A stretch of 38,794 bases of DNA, from contig CADABS010000023.1 of the NCBI GenBank assembly GCA_902786245.1, forward strand, positions 1-38,794. Direction: 5' to 3'. This document shows positions 23,878 through 32,268 of the stretch, piece after piece (position 1 is the stretch's first letter; the number at the start of each line of letters is the position of its first letter). The stretch comes from an uncultured Erysipelotrichaceae bacterium (GTDB lineage: Bacteria; Bacillota_I; Bacilli_A; Erysipelotrichales; Erysipelotrichaceae). The position numbers and the translations under genes are program-made. The notes under the pieces are model-generated. The model worked only from the letters and a program-made list of their open reading frames with translations. It was not told where the DNA came from and did no database searches.

Positions 23878-26568
23878 TTATTCCTGCACCTCCAGCAGAT
23901 ATCTGCATCTTGTTTCCGTGCTGCGCATGCTGTAGGTTCTGTTTTCCGTTTCCGAAGCACACGCAAAGTCCATTGTGTTATAGAGTTCGAAGATGTCATG
24001 ACATGCATCGGTCGTCACTTCCAGATACATGCGGTAGGTTCCGGCCGGCAGACCGCTCAGATCCGCATCGGCGCTGAACGATGCCATGCTGTAGTCGAAT
24101 TCCGTATTCAGCAGAGCGCTGAAGTCATAGACGCTTTCTTTTGCGGCTGTCTCAAAGCTGTATGTGTTTCCTTCTTCATCTTCCATGATCAGTTCATAGG
24201 AAGGATGGGCATCCGCATTCATCGCGGTATTGTACAGGATCGCATATCCGTCGATCAGCAGATGGCCTTCGGAAATATCCATCATATCGTAGCCGAACAG
24301 AGACATCATCCGCGAAGGCTTGTTTACATCCGCAAGATTCAGAGTCTGCTTTTCAACCGAGATCTCGAGTCTGTATTTGGACAGGGAGTTGGCGAAGAAA
24401 CGCACCGTATAGCCCTGTTCATTGACATATTCTCTGTCCGTATCATCCAGCGTCGTGAAGATCGCACCTTCACCGCTTCTGCCGTTATTGTCGACATGCA
24501 TGCGCAGGTACCAGTTTCCGGCCGGGATATCATCCAGATCGATCATCGTCTTATAGCCGACCGCTGTATAGTCAACTGCACCGCCGGTCAGAAGTTTTCC
24601 GTAGTCATTGGTGGATGCATTCAGGAAGTATTCCTCATGGGTTTCCGTATTGACCAGTGCCAGGGCATGGCTGACGGTTCCGTCCATCGGTGCCGGTGCA
24701 TCCATGAAGAATGCCGCACCGTCCATCGTGATGATATGGGATGCTTCATCATAAGCGATTGCGTCTACACCGCGCATCAGGGAAGAATCATCCCCCGGCA
24801 GTTCCGCCTGTTCGGATTTCTCCGGTACGGACGGTTCCGTGATGACTTCCGGTTCAAACGGTACCGGTTCTTCGACAGGCTGCTCAGGTTCAGCCGGTTC
24901 TTCCACAGGCTGCGGCGATGGCTGCTCAGGTTCAGCCGGTTCTTCCGGTACCGGTGCTGCCGGTGTTGGACCGTTGATGATCCTGACATCTTCCTTGCGG
25001 AAATAGCCGACCGATCCGTTCCAGTCATAATCGCGGACATCCGCGCTGCTGTTGATGAACCAGATATTGCCGTTGACGACATAATTCGTACACTGTGTTC
25101 TGTAGAAATCCCCTTCACTGCCGAGCACGGCGACCATGGCCTGGGCCTGGTAATTGCCGTTGGAGGAAGTCAGATCATAGACATCTCTGCCGTTGGTTTT
25201 CAGCTTGGCCATCGCCTTGAACTTCGTCAGCAGACCGATCGAAACGCTGTCCATATCCGTCAGACCGCCGTCGTAGTTGTGCGAAGCCTTGTCGATCCGG
25301 TAGGCGATCGAAGCGATATCGATGCCCCAGTAGGCAGTCGAAGCATATTTGACATTGAAGCCGTTGCCCTTGTTTCCGACCATCGAACCGTAGAAACGCC
25401 AGTCATTCATATCCAGATATCCGGCCAGGTTCGTAGCCATCTGGGTCTGGATACCGGATTCGGCACTGGCAAAAGATGCCGCCTGACCGGGATTGGAATC
25501 GATGGCACCCCAACCGAAGAAATTGTTCCGGGTCTGGGCAAAATAGCTCGTGCCGTATGCCGATTCAAGACATGCCATGGCGAAAACCATCAGGGCATTG
25601 ACACCGTATTTCTCCTGTCCGTCGATAAACGCCTGGGCTTTGCCGTAGAGTTTGGAGGACGGCGAAACACCCGTGTCGCTCAGAAACCGGTCATAGGCAC
25701 CGGCACTGATCGCGGAACGGGAGCGCAGCGGCAGGAACTGATAGTAATTGAAATACTCGCCGGCATAATTATGCATTGCCTGATCGGTATAGAATTCATA
25801 GCCGTTGTAGCTGTAATAGACCCTGCCTGCTTCCATCCAGTCGGCAGCCGGAAGAACCGTATTCTTATCGAGGTATGACGGTGTTTCACCTTCGCCCCAT
25901 CCGATATAGGAATTGAACATCAGTTCTTTGTAATTGCCGTTCTGGGCACAGACATAGGTATTCATCAGAGGTCTGATGACGAAAGGCTGTTCAGGTGTGC
26001 TGTAATAGGTTTCATTTCCGCCGAGCATGACCGGCAGATTTCTTTCGAAATACTTGACCGGTACCAGATCGACATCCTTCAGACTGACATATCCGTCAAA
26101 TCCGTTGATGTTGATATGCACAGAGCCGTTTCCGTCTTTCCCATACGATACCGTATCAAAGTATTTCATCTGATAGTGCTGACCGGTATAGGTGGAGCCG
26201 GAGGCGGAACTCAGGCCGGCTGACCCGTAGTAGTACTCCATGAAGGTGCCGTCGCGGAACGGGTATGCAAAAGCAATACCATTGTTCATTGCAATGATTT
26301 TAGTCTGGCTGTAGCTTCCGCTGTGGCGGACGACTGCGTCATCGCCGAGTTTCTTCATCGCGTTGACAGCCGAATTAAAATCATCGTAACAGCCTGATTT
26401 CTTAAATGATCCATTATCATCGACAGTGGCTACTTCAAATGCGGAACATGCCATCGGATACTGTCCGAGATCCTGTTTGGCATTCACTCTGATCGCACCT
26501 GCAGAGGCCGCAGGAAAAATCGTGCATGCCAGAGCAAATGCAAGAATGCTTCTTGTTATCGATTTCAT
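23878..26568 (-). CDS. Secreted glucosaminidase (GH73-like peptidoglycan hydrolase)
   Basis: 896 residues from the ATG at 26568, with GGGAGAG four bases upstream. Residues 1-29 are a signal peptide ending AGA/VNA. A 250-residue N-terminal region with SH3-like beta segments follows. The glucosaminidase domain is at about 305-435: ACLESAYGTSYFAQTRNNFFGWGAID carries the presumed catalytic Glu335. A second SH3-like region runs to about 530, then a Pro/Glu linker at 538-585. Two similar beta-sandwich modules close the protein (about 600-735 and 755-895), each with an IDG/MDG start and a PAG-W/T-Y-(R)-M/L-V motif. It cuts the glycan backbone of the wall in division or turnover. The linker resembles that of the PASTA protein translated right behind it. 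Confidence 0.85.
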   Translation of the reverse strand: MKSITRSILAFALACTIFPAASAGAIRVNAKQDLGQYPMACSAFEVATVDDNGSFKKSGCYDDFNSAVNAMKKLGDDAVVRHSGSYSQTKIIAMNNGIAFAYPFRDGTFMEYYYGSAGLSSASGSTYTGQHYQMKYFDTVSYGKDGNGSVHININGFDGYVSLKDVDLVPVKYFERNLPVMLGGNETYYSTPEQPFVIRPLMNTYVCAQNGNYKELMFNSYIGWGEGETPSYLDKNTVLPAADWMEAGRVYYSYNGYEFYTDQAMHNYAGEYFNYYQFLPLRSRSAISAGAYDRFLSDTGVSPSSKLYGKAQAFIDGQEKYGVNALMVFAMACLESAYGTSYFAQTRNNFFGWGAIDSNPGQAASFASAESGIQTQMATNLAGYLDMNDWRFYGSMVGNKGNGFNVKYASTAYWGIDIASIAYRIDKASHNYDGGLTDMDSVSIGLLTKFKAMAKLKTNGRDVYDLTSSNGNYQAQAMVAVLGSEGDFYRTQCTNYVVNGNIWFINSSADVRDYDWNGSVGYFRKEDVRIINGPTPAAPVPEEPAEPEQPSPQPVEEPAEPEQPVEEPVPFEPEVITEPSVPEKSEQAELPGDDSSLMRGVDAIAYDEASHIITMDGAAFFMDAPAPMDGTVSHALALVNTETHEEYFLNASTNDYGKLLTGGAVDYTAVGYKTMIDLDDIPAGNWYLRMHVDNNGRSGEGAIFTTLDDTDREYVNEQGYTVRFFANSLSKYRLEISVEKQTLNLADVNKPSRMMSLFGYDMMDISEGHLLIDGYAILYNTAMNADAHPSYELIMEDEEGNTYSFETAAKESVYDFSALLNTEFDYSMASFSADADLSGLPAGTYRMYLEVTTDACHDIFELYNTMDFACASETENRTYSMRSTETRCRYLLEVQE

Positions 26569-26872
26569 AATCTCTCCCGTTTCCAGGCAGATATTCCGAT
26601 CAATGCGTATATAAAACACGTCAGACCGCAGAAAAAGCGTTCTGTACCCTTTGCATATGATCTTATGTGAATATCGATCCGCCATGTGCGGATATTAAAG
26701 CCTGTACTAATTCAAAGCATGCAGCGGCCGTATCCTGAACAGCAAAAAGGATCTGTCATCAGATACAGGTCATCAAGAACATCCGGCATACGCCCGCATC
26801 GTGTCAATGGTCCCTATGGACTCTTCTGTCAGTCTGGAGTTCTTCTGCCATTATGTGTACCCTTCTGTTTTC

Positions 26873-26898
26873 TCGCATATGCATATGGGCATATGCGA
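26873..26898. repeat. Perfect 10-bp inverted repeat
   Basis: TCGCATATGC and GCATATGCGA pair exactly around a six-base loop (ATATGG). No T run on either side, so it is not an intrinsic terminator. It could be an operator or an RNA hairpin in the leader of the glucosaminidase mRNA. Confidence 0.6.
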
Positions 26899-27217
26899 TC
26901 CTGTTCCCTTTTTCAGAGCAGGACAGAAAAATGATCACCGTACATATCAGGAGATATACCGGATTCTTCTGAACGGTTCTTCCGGGCGGGGCAGTACGAT
27001 CATCCCCTGTTTTCAGGCCATGCACATTCATGTCGGCGCAGCTGACACCCGCGCTTCTTCGCACATGGACCGGGCTTTGAAAGATGTGACTGTATGCACG
27101 CGAGCACACGGCCGCAAATTCATCCGCCTTGCAGACGGTGCCGCAGATGAACGGCTTCCGGCTGCGGGAGAGCATCTGCAGAGATCCGCATTTCTCTGCT
27201 GTTCAGAGACACTTCTC

Positions 27218-27246
27218 CTTATATGTTAGTATATGACTTTGTTCAA
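27218..27246 (-). promoter_or_regulatory. Putative promoter behind the recJ terminator
   Basis: TTGAAC, exactly 17 bases, TATAAG on the minus strand, about 20 bases beyond the recJ terminator. It points across the gene-poor region to the glucosaminidase gene, which starts about 640 bases downstream. Confidence 0.5.
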
Positions 27247-27266
27247 TACTTTCCAATCTTTTCCTG

Positions 27267-27293
27267 AAAAAAAAACCGGAATTATTATTCCAG
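27267..27293 (-). terminator. Intrinsic terminator overlapping the recJ stop codon
   Basis: CTGGAAT pairs with ATTCCGG around four bases (27276-27293, one G-T wobble), followed by nine T on the minus strand. The stop codon (27285-27287) lies in the loop and 3' arm, so the hairpin is partly coding. Confidence 0.88.
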
Positions 27294-28877
27294 TTCTTCC
27301 GTATTGATCTGACAGGATATCTGATTCCTGTACCGGTTGATGCCCAGGGTTCCGATCACGGTGCGCGGTTCATCCGGGCACTGAATGCCCCTGGACGCAA
27401 AGACGACTGCCTCGAGTTCCTGGGCATTGCAGGCAAGACGGTATTTGGTCACCTTCGCACTGCGGTAGACGCTCAGCTGCTGGGCATCCGTCACCGCAAA
27501 CACCGGTTCCTGCCATTCTTTCGGCCACGGTTCCAGCGATGCAAGTTCGCTGACCGCCGCCAGGGTGATATCATCCGCCTTCAGGGCAATGGCTGTCTTC
27601 TGCGGTATTTCCGTACTGACGGATACGCCTTTCATCTTTTCTCTGACATCCGCGCAGAAGCGTTCAAAATCCTCCTGTCTGAGGGAGATGCCGACTGCCA
27701 TGGCATGGCCGCCGAATGCCTGCAGATAATCAAATTCAGAGAAAAAGGCAAACATATCGAAGCCTTCCGTACTGCGGCCGCTTCCCTTGATCAGCTCTCC
27801 TGCTCTGGTCAGGACCAGGAACGGACGTCTGTATCTGGATGACAGTTTCCCGGCCAGGATACCGCAGATTCCTTCATGGAAGTCTTCCCGGAAGATAACC
27901 GGCAGCGGATCGTCATTGACGGCTGCTTCGGCGGTCTTCATCTGGGCAGCGGTCATATCGCGGCGGGTCGCATTGACGCTTTCCAGCTGGGTCTTATAGC
28001 GCAGGATCATATCTTCATCTTCGCACAGCAGGAAGCGCGGTACGGTGTTGACATTGGATATATCATTCATCCGGCCGACGCTGTTGAGCATCGGCACGAT
28101 CTGATAGGCGATCGATACCGGATCGATCGATGAACCGGGACGCAGCAGAGATGCCAGCGGTCTGGGTCTTCCCTGCTTCAAGAGATCCATGCCTCTGCGG
28201 ATGATCCTTCTTGTCTCAAGACGGTACGGCATAGCATCGCCGATCGCCGCAACTGCCGCCATGGCCGTCAGATCATCCTGGGGACCGATCAGATTCCGGC
28301 TGATCTCCAGGGCAACACCGGCACCTGACAGGGTGCTGTACTCTTCTTCCATATAATCCGGATGGACGATGATATCCGCTTCGATCTCTTCTTCGATCCG
28401 GTGATGATCCGTCACGATGACTTCAACACCGAGTTTCTGTGCTTTCTGCAGGGCAGCATGTGCCTTGACGCCGTTATCGACGGTAATGATCAGTGAATAT
28501 CCCTTGGCATGTACCTGTTCGACCGTTGCGGCAGAAAGACCGTACCCCTCTTTGAAGCGGTCAGGAATATAGAATCCGCAGCGGATGCCGAGCAGCTGCA
28601 GTGTCTTGTACATGATTGCCGTACTGCAGATGCCGTCCGCATCATAATCGCCGCCGATGAAAATCTGTTCATGATTTTCCTTTGCCTGCAGGATGCGCCG
28701 TACGGCTGCTTTGACGCAGTCTGCCTGCGATGTGCGCAGTTCGGTGCTGCCATCCAGTATTTCCTGTACCTCTGTGTCATTCAGTCCGGCCGCGGCGAAC
28801 AGTTTTCCGCTGAGAACGGAAACACCGTATTTTCCGCAGTATCCGGACGGATCCGGGTCAATGATCTTATAATTCAT
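27285..28877 (-). CDS. recJ: Single-stranded-DNA-specific exonuclease RecJ, short form
   Basis: 530 residues. The DHH phosphoesterase motifs are complete: motif I DYDADG at 77-82, motif III DHH at 157-159, followed by the DHHA1 domain with GSGRSTEGF and GGHAMAVG (near residue 385-400) and a C-terminal OB-like region. RecJ degrades single strands 5' to 3' in recombination and repair. It is shorter than the about 780-residue Bacillus type, lacking the extra C-terminal domain. The start overlaps the HAD gene by 11 bases and shows no good ribosome binding site of its own, so coupling is likely. Unlike in many Bacillota, it is not adjacent to secDF directly but separated by the HAD gene. Confidence 0.93.
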   Translation of the reverse strand: MNYKIIDPDPSGYCGKYGVSVLSGKLFAAAGLNDTEVQEILDGSTELRTSQADCVKAAVRRILQAKENHEQIFIGGDYDADGICSTAIMYKTLQLLGIRCGFYIPDRFKEGYGLSAATVEQVHAKGYSLIITVDNGVKAHAALQKAQKLGVEVIVTDHHRIEEEIEADIIVHPDYMEEEYSTLSGAGVALEISRNLIGPQDDLTAMAAVAAIGDAMPYRLETRRIIRRGMDLLKQGRPRPLASLLRPGSSIDPVSIAYQIVPMLNSVGRMNDISNVNTVPRFLLCEDEDMILRYKTQLESVNATRRDMTAAQMKTAEAAVNDDPLPVIFREDFHEGICGILAGKLSSRYRRPFLVLTRAGELIKGSGRSTEGFDMFAFFSEFDYLQAFGGHAMAVGISLRQEDFERFCADVREKMKGVSVSTEIPQKTAIALKADDITLAAVSELASLEPWPKEWQEPVFAVTDAQQLSVYRSAKVTKYRLACNAQELEAVVFASRGIQCPDEPRTVIGTLGINRYRNQISCQINTEELE

Positions 28878-29541
28878 GTCTGTCCTCTTTTCTCAGTGTC
28901 CCGAGCAACGGGATCACTTCATTCAGGCTGCTGCACTCATATTCTATCGCAGATTTCATCTCTGCGTCAGGAATGATTGTATCCGGAATGAAACAGCTGT
29001 GCATCCCTGCCCTGCGGGCTGCCAGGATCCCGGCTTTGGAATCTTCCAGCACCATGCATTCCGCAGGCGCCACATGCAGTGCCTGAGCTCCGAGCAGAAA
29101 GATCTCGGGGTCCGGCTTTGCATGCTTTACCATATCGCCGCCGACGATGGCTTCGTATTTCAGCTGCACAGATACGGTTGAAAGCAGAGTTTCCACATAT
29201 ACTGCCGGGCTGCTGGAACAGATGGCGCAGGGAATGTTCTCCTCTCTGAGCCATTGGAAGATCTCGATCAGACCGGGACGGTTGAGACAGTCGGTATGGA
29301 TGGAAGCCCAGAAATCCAGATCAAAGCGCTTTGCCCGTATATCGGCGACGATATCCCTCAGACCGGCAATGGAATCGATGTAGGCCCAGAGATCATTGCC
29401 GCCCGATCCGATGATCCGCTCAAAGAAGTCTTCCGGCAGAACGACATTGTTCTTCTCTGCCTCATAGCGCCAGATCTCATTGGCGACGATTTCCGTATCG
29501 AACATCAGACCGTCGCAGTCAAACAGTACCGCAGATATCAT
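28867..29541 (-). CDS. HAD family hydrolase (beta-phosphoglucomutase-like subfamily)
   Basis: 224 residues. Motif I FDCDGLMFDTE supplies the nucleophile Asp8 and general acid Asp10. A four-helix cap follows; motif II is CAICSSSP and motif III/IV region is KHAKPDPEIFLLGAQ plus VLEDSKAGILAARRAGM. This pattern is that of phosphatases/phosphomutases acting on small phospho-sugars; the true substrate is unknown. The ATG at 29541 is preferred over one at 29547 because AAGGA sits six bases before it. Only the secDF terminator lies upstream, so its promoter is unclear; it overlaps recJ downstream by 11 bases. Confidence 0.88.
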   Translation of the reverse strand: MISAVLFDCDGLMFDTEIVANEIWRYEAEKNNVVLPEDFFERIIGSGGNDLWAYIDSIAGLRDIVADIRAKRFDLDFWASIHTDCLNRPGLIEIFQWLREENIPCAICSSSPAVYVETLLSTVSVQLKYEAIVGGDMVKHAKPDPEIFLLGAQALHVAPAECMVLEDSKAGILAARRAGMHSCFIPDTIIPDAEMKSAIEYECSSLNEVIPLLGTLRKEDRHEL

Positions 29542-29559
29542 ATGCATTCCTTTCTAAGA

Positions 29560-29583
29560 AAGGCAGCGGGTGTCCGCTGCCTT
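29560..29583 (-). terminator. Terminator hairpin after secDF
   Basis: AAGGCAGCGG pairs perfectly with CCGCTGCCTT around four bases. The minus strand continues TCTTAG, so the T tract is short and some read-through into the HAD-recJ pair is possible. Confidence 0.75.
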
Positions 29584-29590
29584 GGTTTCA

Positions 29591-31888
29591 TTAATCGTTG
29601 ATTCCCTTGAATGTATATTCGTCGAGCGCTTCTCTCTGTTCCTTCTTCCTGACCTTGCGGCCGCTGTTCTTGCGCAGATGCGTACGCGCATAGCGCCATG
29701 CAGTCGGAGCGATGAAGATGGAAGACAGCGTACCGGCGATCAGACCGACAAACATCGCGAAGATGAATGTGAAGATCGAGCGGCTTCCCATCAGAAGCAG
29801 GAAGATAACCGGCAGCATCGTTGTGACCGAACTGAACAGAGACATGATGATCGTCCGGTCGAGAGACAGGTTGATGACTTCCGCGAAGTCTTCCGCCTTT
29901 GTGCGGCTCTTCCGGTCGGACATCATCTCACGGACACGGTCGAATACGACGATCGAGTTGTTGATCGAGTAGCCGATGATCGTCAGAAGAACGGAGATCA
30001 GCTCCGTATTGACTTCCAGACGCAGGATGCCGAAGACTGCGAGTACGATGGCGACGTCATGCACAAGCGCCACAATACAGCCGAAGGCATAGTCCCATTC
30101 ATAGCGGAATGTGACATACAGCATCATGGCGATCCATGCGACGATCGTCAGAATGACAGCGTTGCGGACAAGGTCGCGGCCGACGACCGGCGTAACGACG
30201 TTGTCGCCCGGCTCTTCGCCGAATGTTTCCTTCAGGCCTTCCTTCAGTTCCGTCAGTTCATCTGTAGCGATGGCTTCCTTGGTCGTTGCGTATACTGCTG
30301 TATCGCCGCTGGCCTGGAAGGTAAATCCGTCATAGCCGAGTTCTTCGAATCTTGCACTGACCTGATCTACGGTGATCGGCTGCTCGGAGGATACCGTCAG
30401 ACGGGTACCGGAAGAGAAGTCGATGCCGAGGTTGAAGAATCCCTTGCCGGCGGCCATATTGACAAAGCCGAGAACCAGCGCAACGGCGATGACTGTCAGA
30501 GCGCCTCTGACAAAGTATTTGGACTTGGCAACATAGTCAAACGGCTTTGTGCCGGTATAGAACTGCGATTCGCCCTTCGAGACATCCGGGATCTGTTCCG
30601 GCTTGACCGCAAACAGATGCGGCTTGCCGTCCGTGACACCGGAGCTGACGATCAGCGAGAGCAGCCATCTGGAGAAGCCGACATTGAGCACCAGCGTCAT
30701 GACGACGGTGATGATCAGCATCGTTGCGAATCCCTTGACTGCGCCGTTGCCCCAGATATACATGATCAACGCAGCGATCAGCGTTGTGAACTGGGCATCA
30801 AAGACAGCCGAGAAAGACTGCTGCATACCCTCTTTGACAGCCGCACGGATACTGTGGCCCTTATAGAGTTCCTGACGGATACGTTCATAGCTGATGATAT
30901 TGGCATCGACCGTCATACCGACACCGAGCACCAGAGCACCGATACCGGACAGCGTGAATACCGCTCCCATCAGGGCATAGAGTCCGAAGACAGCCCAGAT
31001 ATACAGGGCAAGCATGACTGCGGATACAGCACCCATGACCCGGTATTTCCAGATCATGAACAATGCGACTGCCGCAATGCCGATGATGCCGGCCGTGGCT
31101 GTCTTCTGCAGTGCATCCGCACCGTACTGTGCCGATACGACATTGGAGCTGAGCTCCGTCAGTTTGACCGGCAGCGAACCGGAATTGATCAGATTTGCCA
31201 TGGTTCTGGCTTCTGCTTCCGTGAAATTGCCTTCGATGATGCAGTTGCTGGAAATCGTCGTTCTGACGGTTGCCGCACTGACATACTTCGGCTCTTCGCC
31301 GGCTCTTTCCTTGGCGGCTTCTGCGGTATAGGAATCTCCTTCTTCCCAGTCAAGCCAGATGATCATGATGTTCTGGCCGCTTGCCCGGGAGGAAATATCG
31401 CCGGTGATTTCAGCGAATTTCGTCTGATCCTTGATCTGCAGCGATACGACCGGTCTGCCGTCGTTGTAGCCCAGCGATGCACCGCCTTCGACCAGAATGC
31501 TTGAATCCGCCATTTCAACATCATTGACATCGCGGAATGTCAGATTCGCTGTCGTTCCGATCATGGAACGGGCGGTTTCCTGGTCTTCGACGCCTGCCAG
31601 CTGTACACGCACACGGTTGTCGCCTTCGACCGAGATCATTGGTTCGCTGACACCGAGTACATTGACACGTTTGGAAATGCTGTTGGTGACTGCTGTCATG
31701 TCAACATCCGCTGTTTCTTCATTCAGCGGCGTTGCCTCATACAGAATCTCGAATCCGCCCTGCAGGTCCAGGCCCAGATTCAGATGGTCTCTGACCGTGC
31801 CGAATGTCGTCGCTATCAGCACTGCGATCAGAGCTGCAACGGCAAAGAATATGCCGAGATTTCCTTTCTTTGTTTGTCTGTCCGCCAT
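29591..31888 (-). CDS. secDF: Fused protein-export membrane protein SecDF
   Basis: 765 residues joining SecD (about 1-435) and SecF (about 455-750), as in Bacillus. The SecD D1 motif LGLDLQGGFEILYEA is near residues 37-51, with the P1 periplasm-side domain following and the six-helix RND-like block after about 245 (GVGMTVDANIISYERIRQEL includes the conserved Asp/Asn). SecF starts with NLGIDFSSGTRL and has its own block with TIIGYSINNSIVVFDRVRE. The protein uses the proton gradient to pull substrates out of the SecYEG channel. GGAGGG lies seven bases before the ATG, inside the end of the upstream comN-like gene. Confidence 0.97.
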   Translation of the reverse strand: MADRQTKKGNLGIFFAVAALIAVLIATTFGTVRDHLNLGLDLQGGFEILYEATPLNEETADVDMTAVTNSISKRVNVLGVSEPMISVEGDNRVRVQLAGVEDQETARSMIGTTANLTFRDVNDVEMADSSILVEGGASLGYNDGRPVVSLQIKDQTKFAEITGDISSRASGQNIMIIWLDWEEGDSYTAEAAKERAGEEPKYVSAATVRTTISSNCIIEGNFTEAEARTMANLINSGSLPVKLTELSSNVVSAQYGADALQKTATAGIIGIAAVALFMIWKYRVMGAVSAVMLALYIWAVFGLYALMGAVFTLSGIGALVLGVGMTVDANIISYERIRQELYKGHSIRAAVKEGMQQSFSAVFDAQFTTLIAALIMYIWGNGAVKGFATMLIITVVMTLVLNVGFSRWLLSLIVSSGVTDGKPHLFAVKPEQIPDVSKGESQFYTGTKPFDYVAKSKYFVRGALTVIAVALVLGFVNMAAGKGFFNLGIDFSSGTRLTVSSEQPITVDQVSARFEELGYDGFTFQASGDTAVYATTKEAIATDELTELKEGLKETFGEEPGDNVVTPVVGRDLVRNAVILTIVAWIAMMLYVTFRYEWDYAFGCIVALVHDVAIVLAVFGILRLEVNTELISVLLTIIGYSINNSIVVFDRVREMMSDRKSRTKAEDFAEVINLSLDRTIIMSLFSSVTTMLPVIFLLLMGSRSIFTFIFAMFVGLIAGTLSSIFIAPTAWRYARTHLRKNSGRKVRKKEQREALDEYTFKGIND

Positions 31889-31891
31889 TTC

Positions 31892-32179
31892 TTACCCTCC
31901 AATAATATCCGTGAAATCATCCAGCTGCTGATGCGCTCCGTCGATGACGGCACGCTTCGACATGAAGCGGATCACGTCATCTGCCTGGATCGACATGATC
32001 GCGTCGGCTGCAGCATGCAGTGATTCCGGATTCTTCTTTTTCCAGAGACAATATGCCAGATAATCCTCCAGATTGCCGTAACTCAGAGAAGGAATCTGCT
32101 CGCGCTTCAGCTGCTGCAGTTTGAGCACCATTGTCAGCTGAACAAGTGTATTGTTTACATCATACTCTTCTGTCCGCAT
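31892..32179 (-). CDS. ComN/YrzD-like post-transcriptional regulator
   Basis: 95 residues. The core LEDYLAYCLWKKKNPESLHAAADAIMSIQADDVIRFMSKRAV matches the pattern of the small ComN/YrzD family (a Trp-Lys-rich centre, then LH..ad.I..i...D...F...). In Bacillus subtilis that gene lies beside secDF, as here, which supports the call. ComN there controls comE mRNA and its localisation; whether that applies here is unknown. AGGAGG lies five bases before the ATG. It starts the comN-secDF unit behind an extended -10 promoter, and ends three bases before secDF. Confidence 0.7.
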   Translation of the reverse strand: MRTEEYDVNNTLVQLTMVLKLQQLKREQIPSLSYGNLEDYLAYCLWKKKNPESLHAAADAIMSIQADDVIRFMSKRAVIDGAHQQLDDFTDIIGG

Positions 32180-32202
32180 TCCTTCCTCCTGACAATTAAA
32201 GT

Positions 32203-32211
32203 ATTATATCA
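32203..32211 (-). promoter_or_regulatory. Extended -10 for comN-like-secDF
   Basis: TGATATAAT on the minus strand, a perfect extended -10 about 23 bases before the ATG. No good -35 is seen at 16-18 bases, as is common with extended -10 elements. Confidence 0.6.
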
Positions 32212-32242
32212 AAAATATGTCTCAGCGCATACGTTAATTCAC

Positions 32243-32268
32243 AAAAAGAAAAAGCCCCTGCGGGCTTT
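32243..32268 (-). terminator. Intrinsic terminator after mraY, end of the division cluster
   Basis: AAAGCCC pairs with GGGCTTT around four bases (32251-32268), followed by TTCTTTTTG on the minus strand. It touches the mraY stop codon. Confidence 0.9.

Larger units (their letters stand above)
26569..27266. other. Gene-poor region of about 700 bp between recJ and the glucosaminidase gene
   Basis: I see no convincing gene on either strand. Open frames of 82-142 codons exist but lack ribosome binding sites and look random. Visible elements are a sigma-A-type promoter reading toward the glucosaminidase gene (27218-27246) and a 10-bp perfect hairpin (26873-26898). Without an internal terminator that I can see, transcription from that promoter would give the glucosaminidase mRNA a leader of about 640 bases. 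No riboswitch class was recognised. Confidence 0.6.

Noticed and set aside
23794-25878. 694-codon open frame opposite the glucosaminidase
   Set aside because: Antisense shadow of a gene with a signal peptide, a catalytic motif and a ribosome binding site; no start site or family pattern.
26801-27229. 142-codon plus-strand frame and a 123-codon minus-strand frame in the gap after recJ
   Set aside because: Neither has a ribosome binding site or a recognisable protein pattern, and they overlap each other; kept as non-coding.
29570-31504. 644-codon open frame opposite secDF
   Set aside because: Shadow of a well-conserved gene; Asp/Arg/Gln-rich composition typical of antisense frames here.
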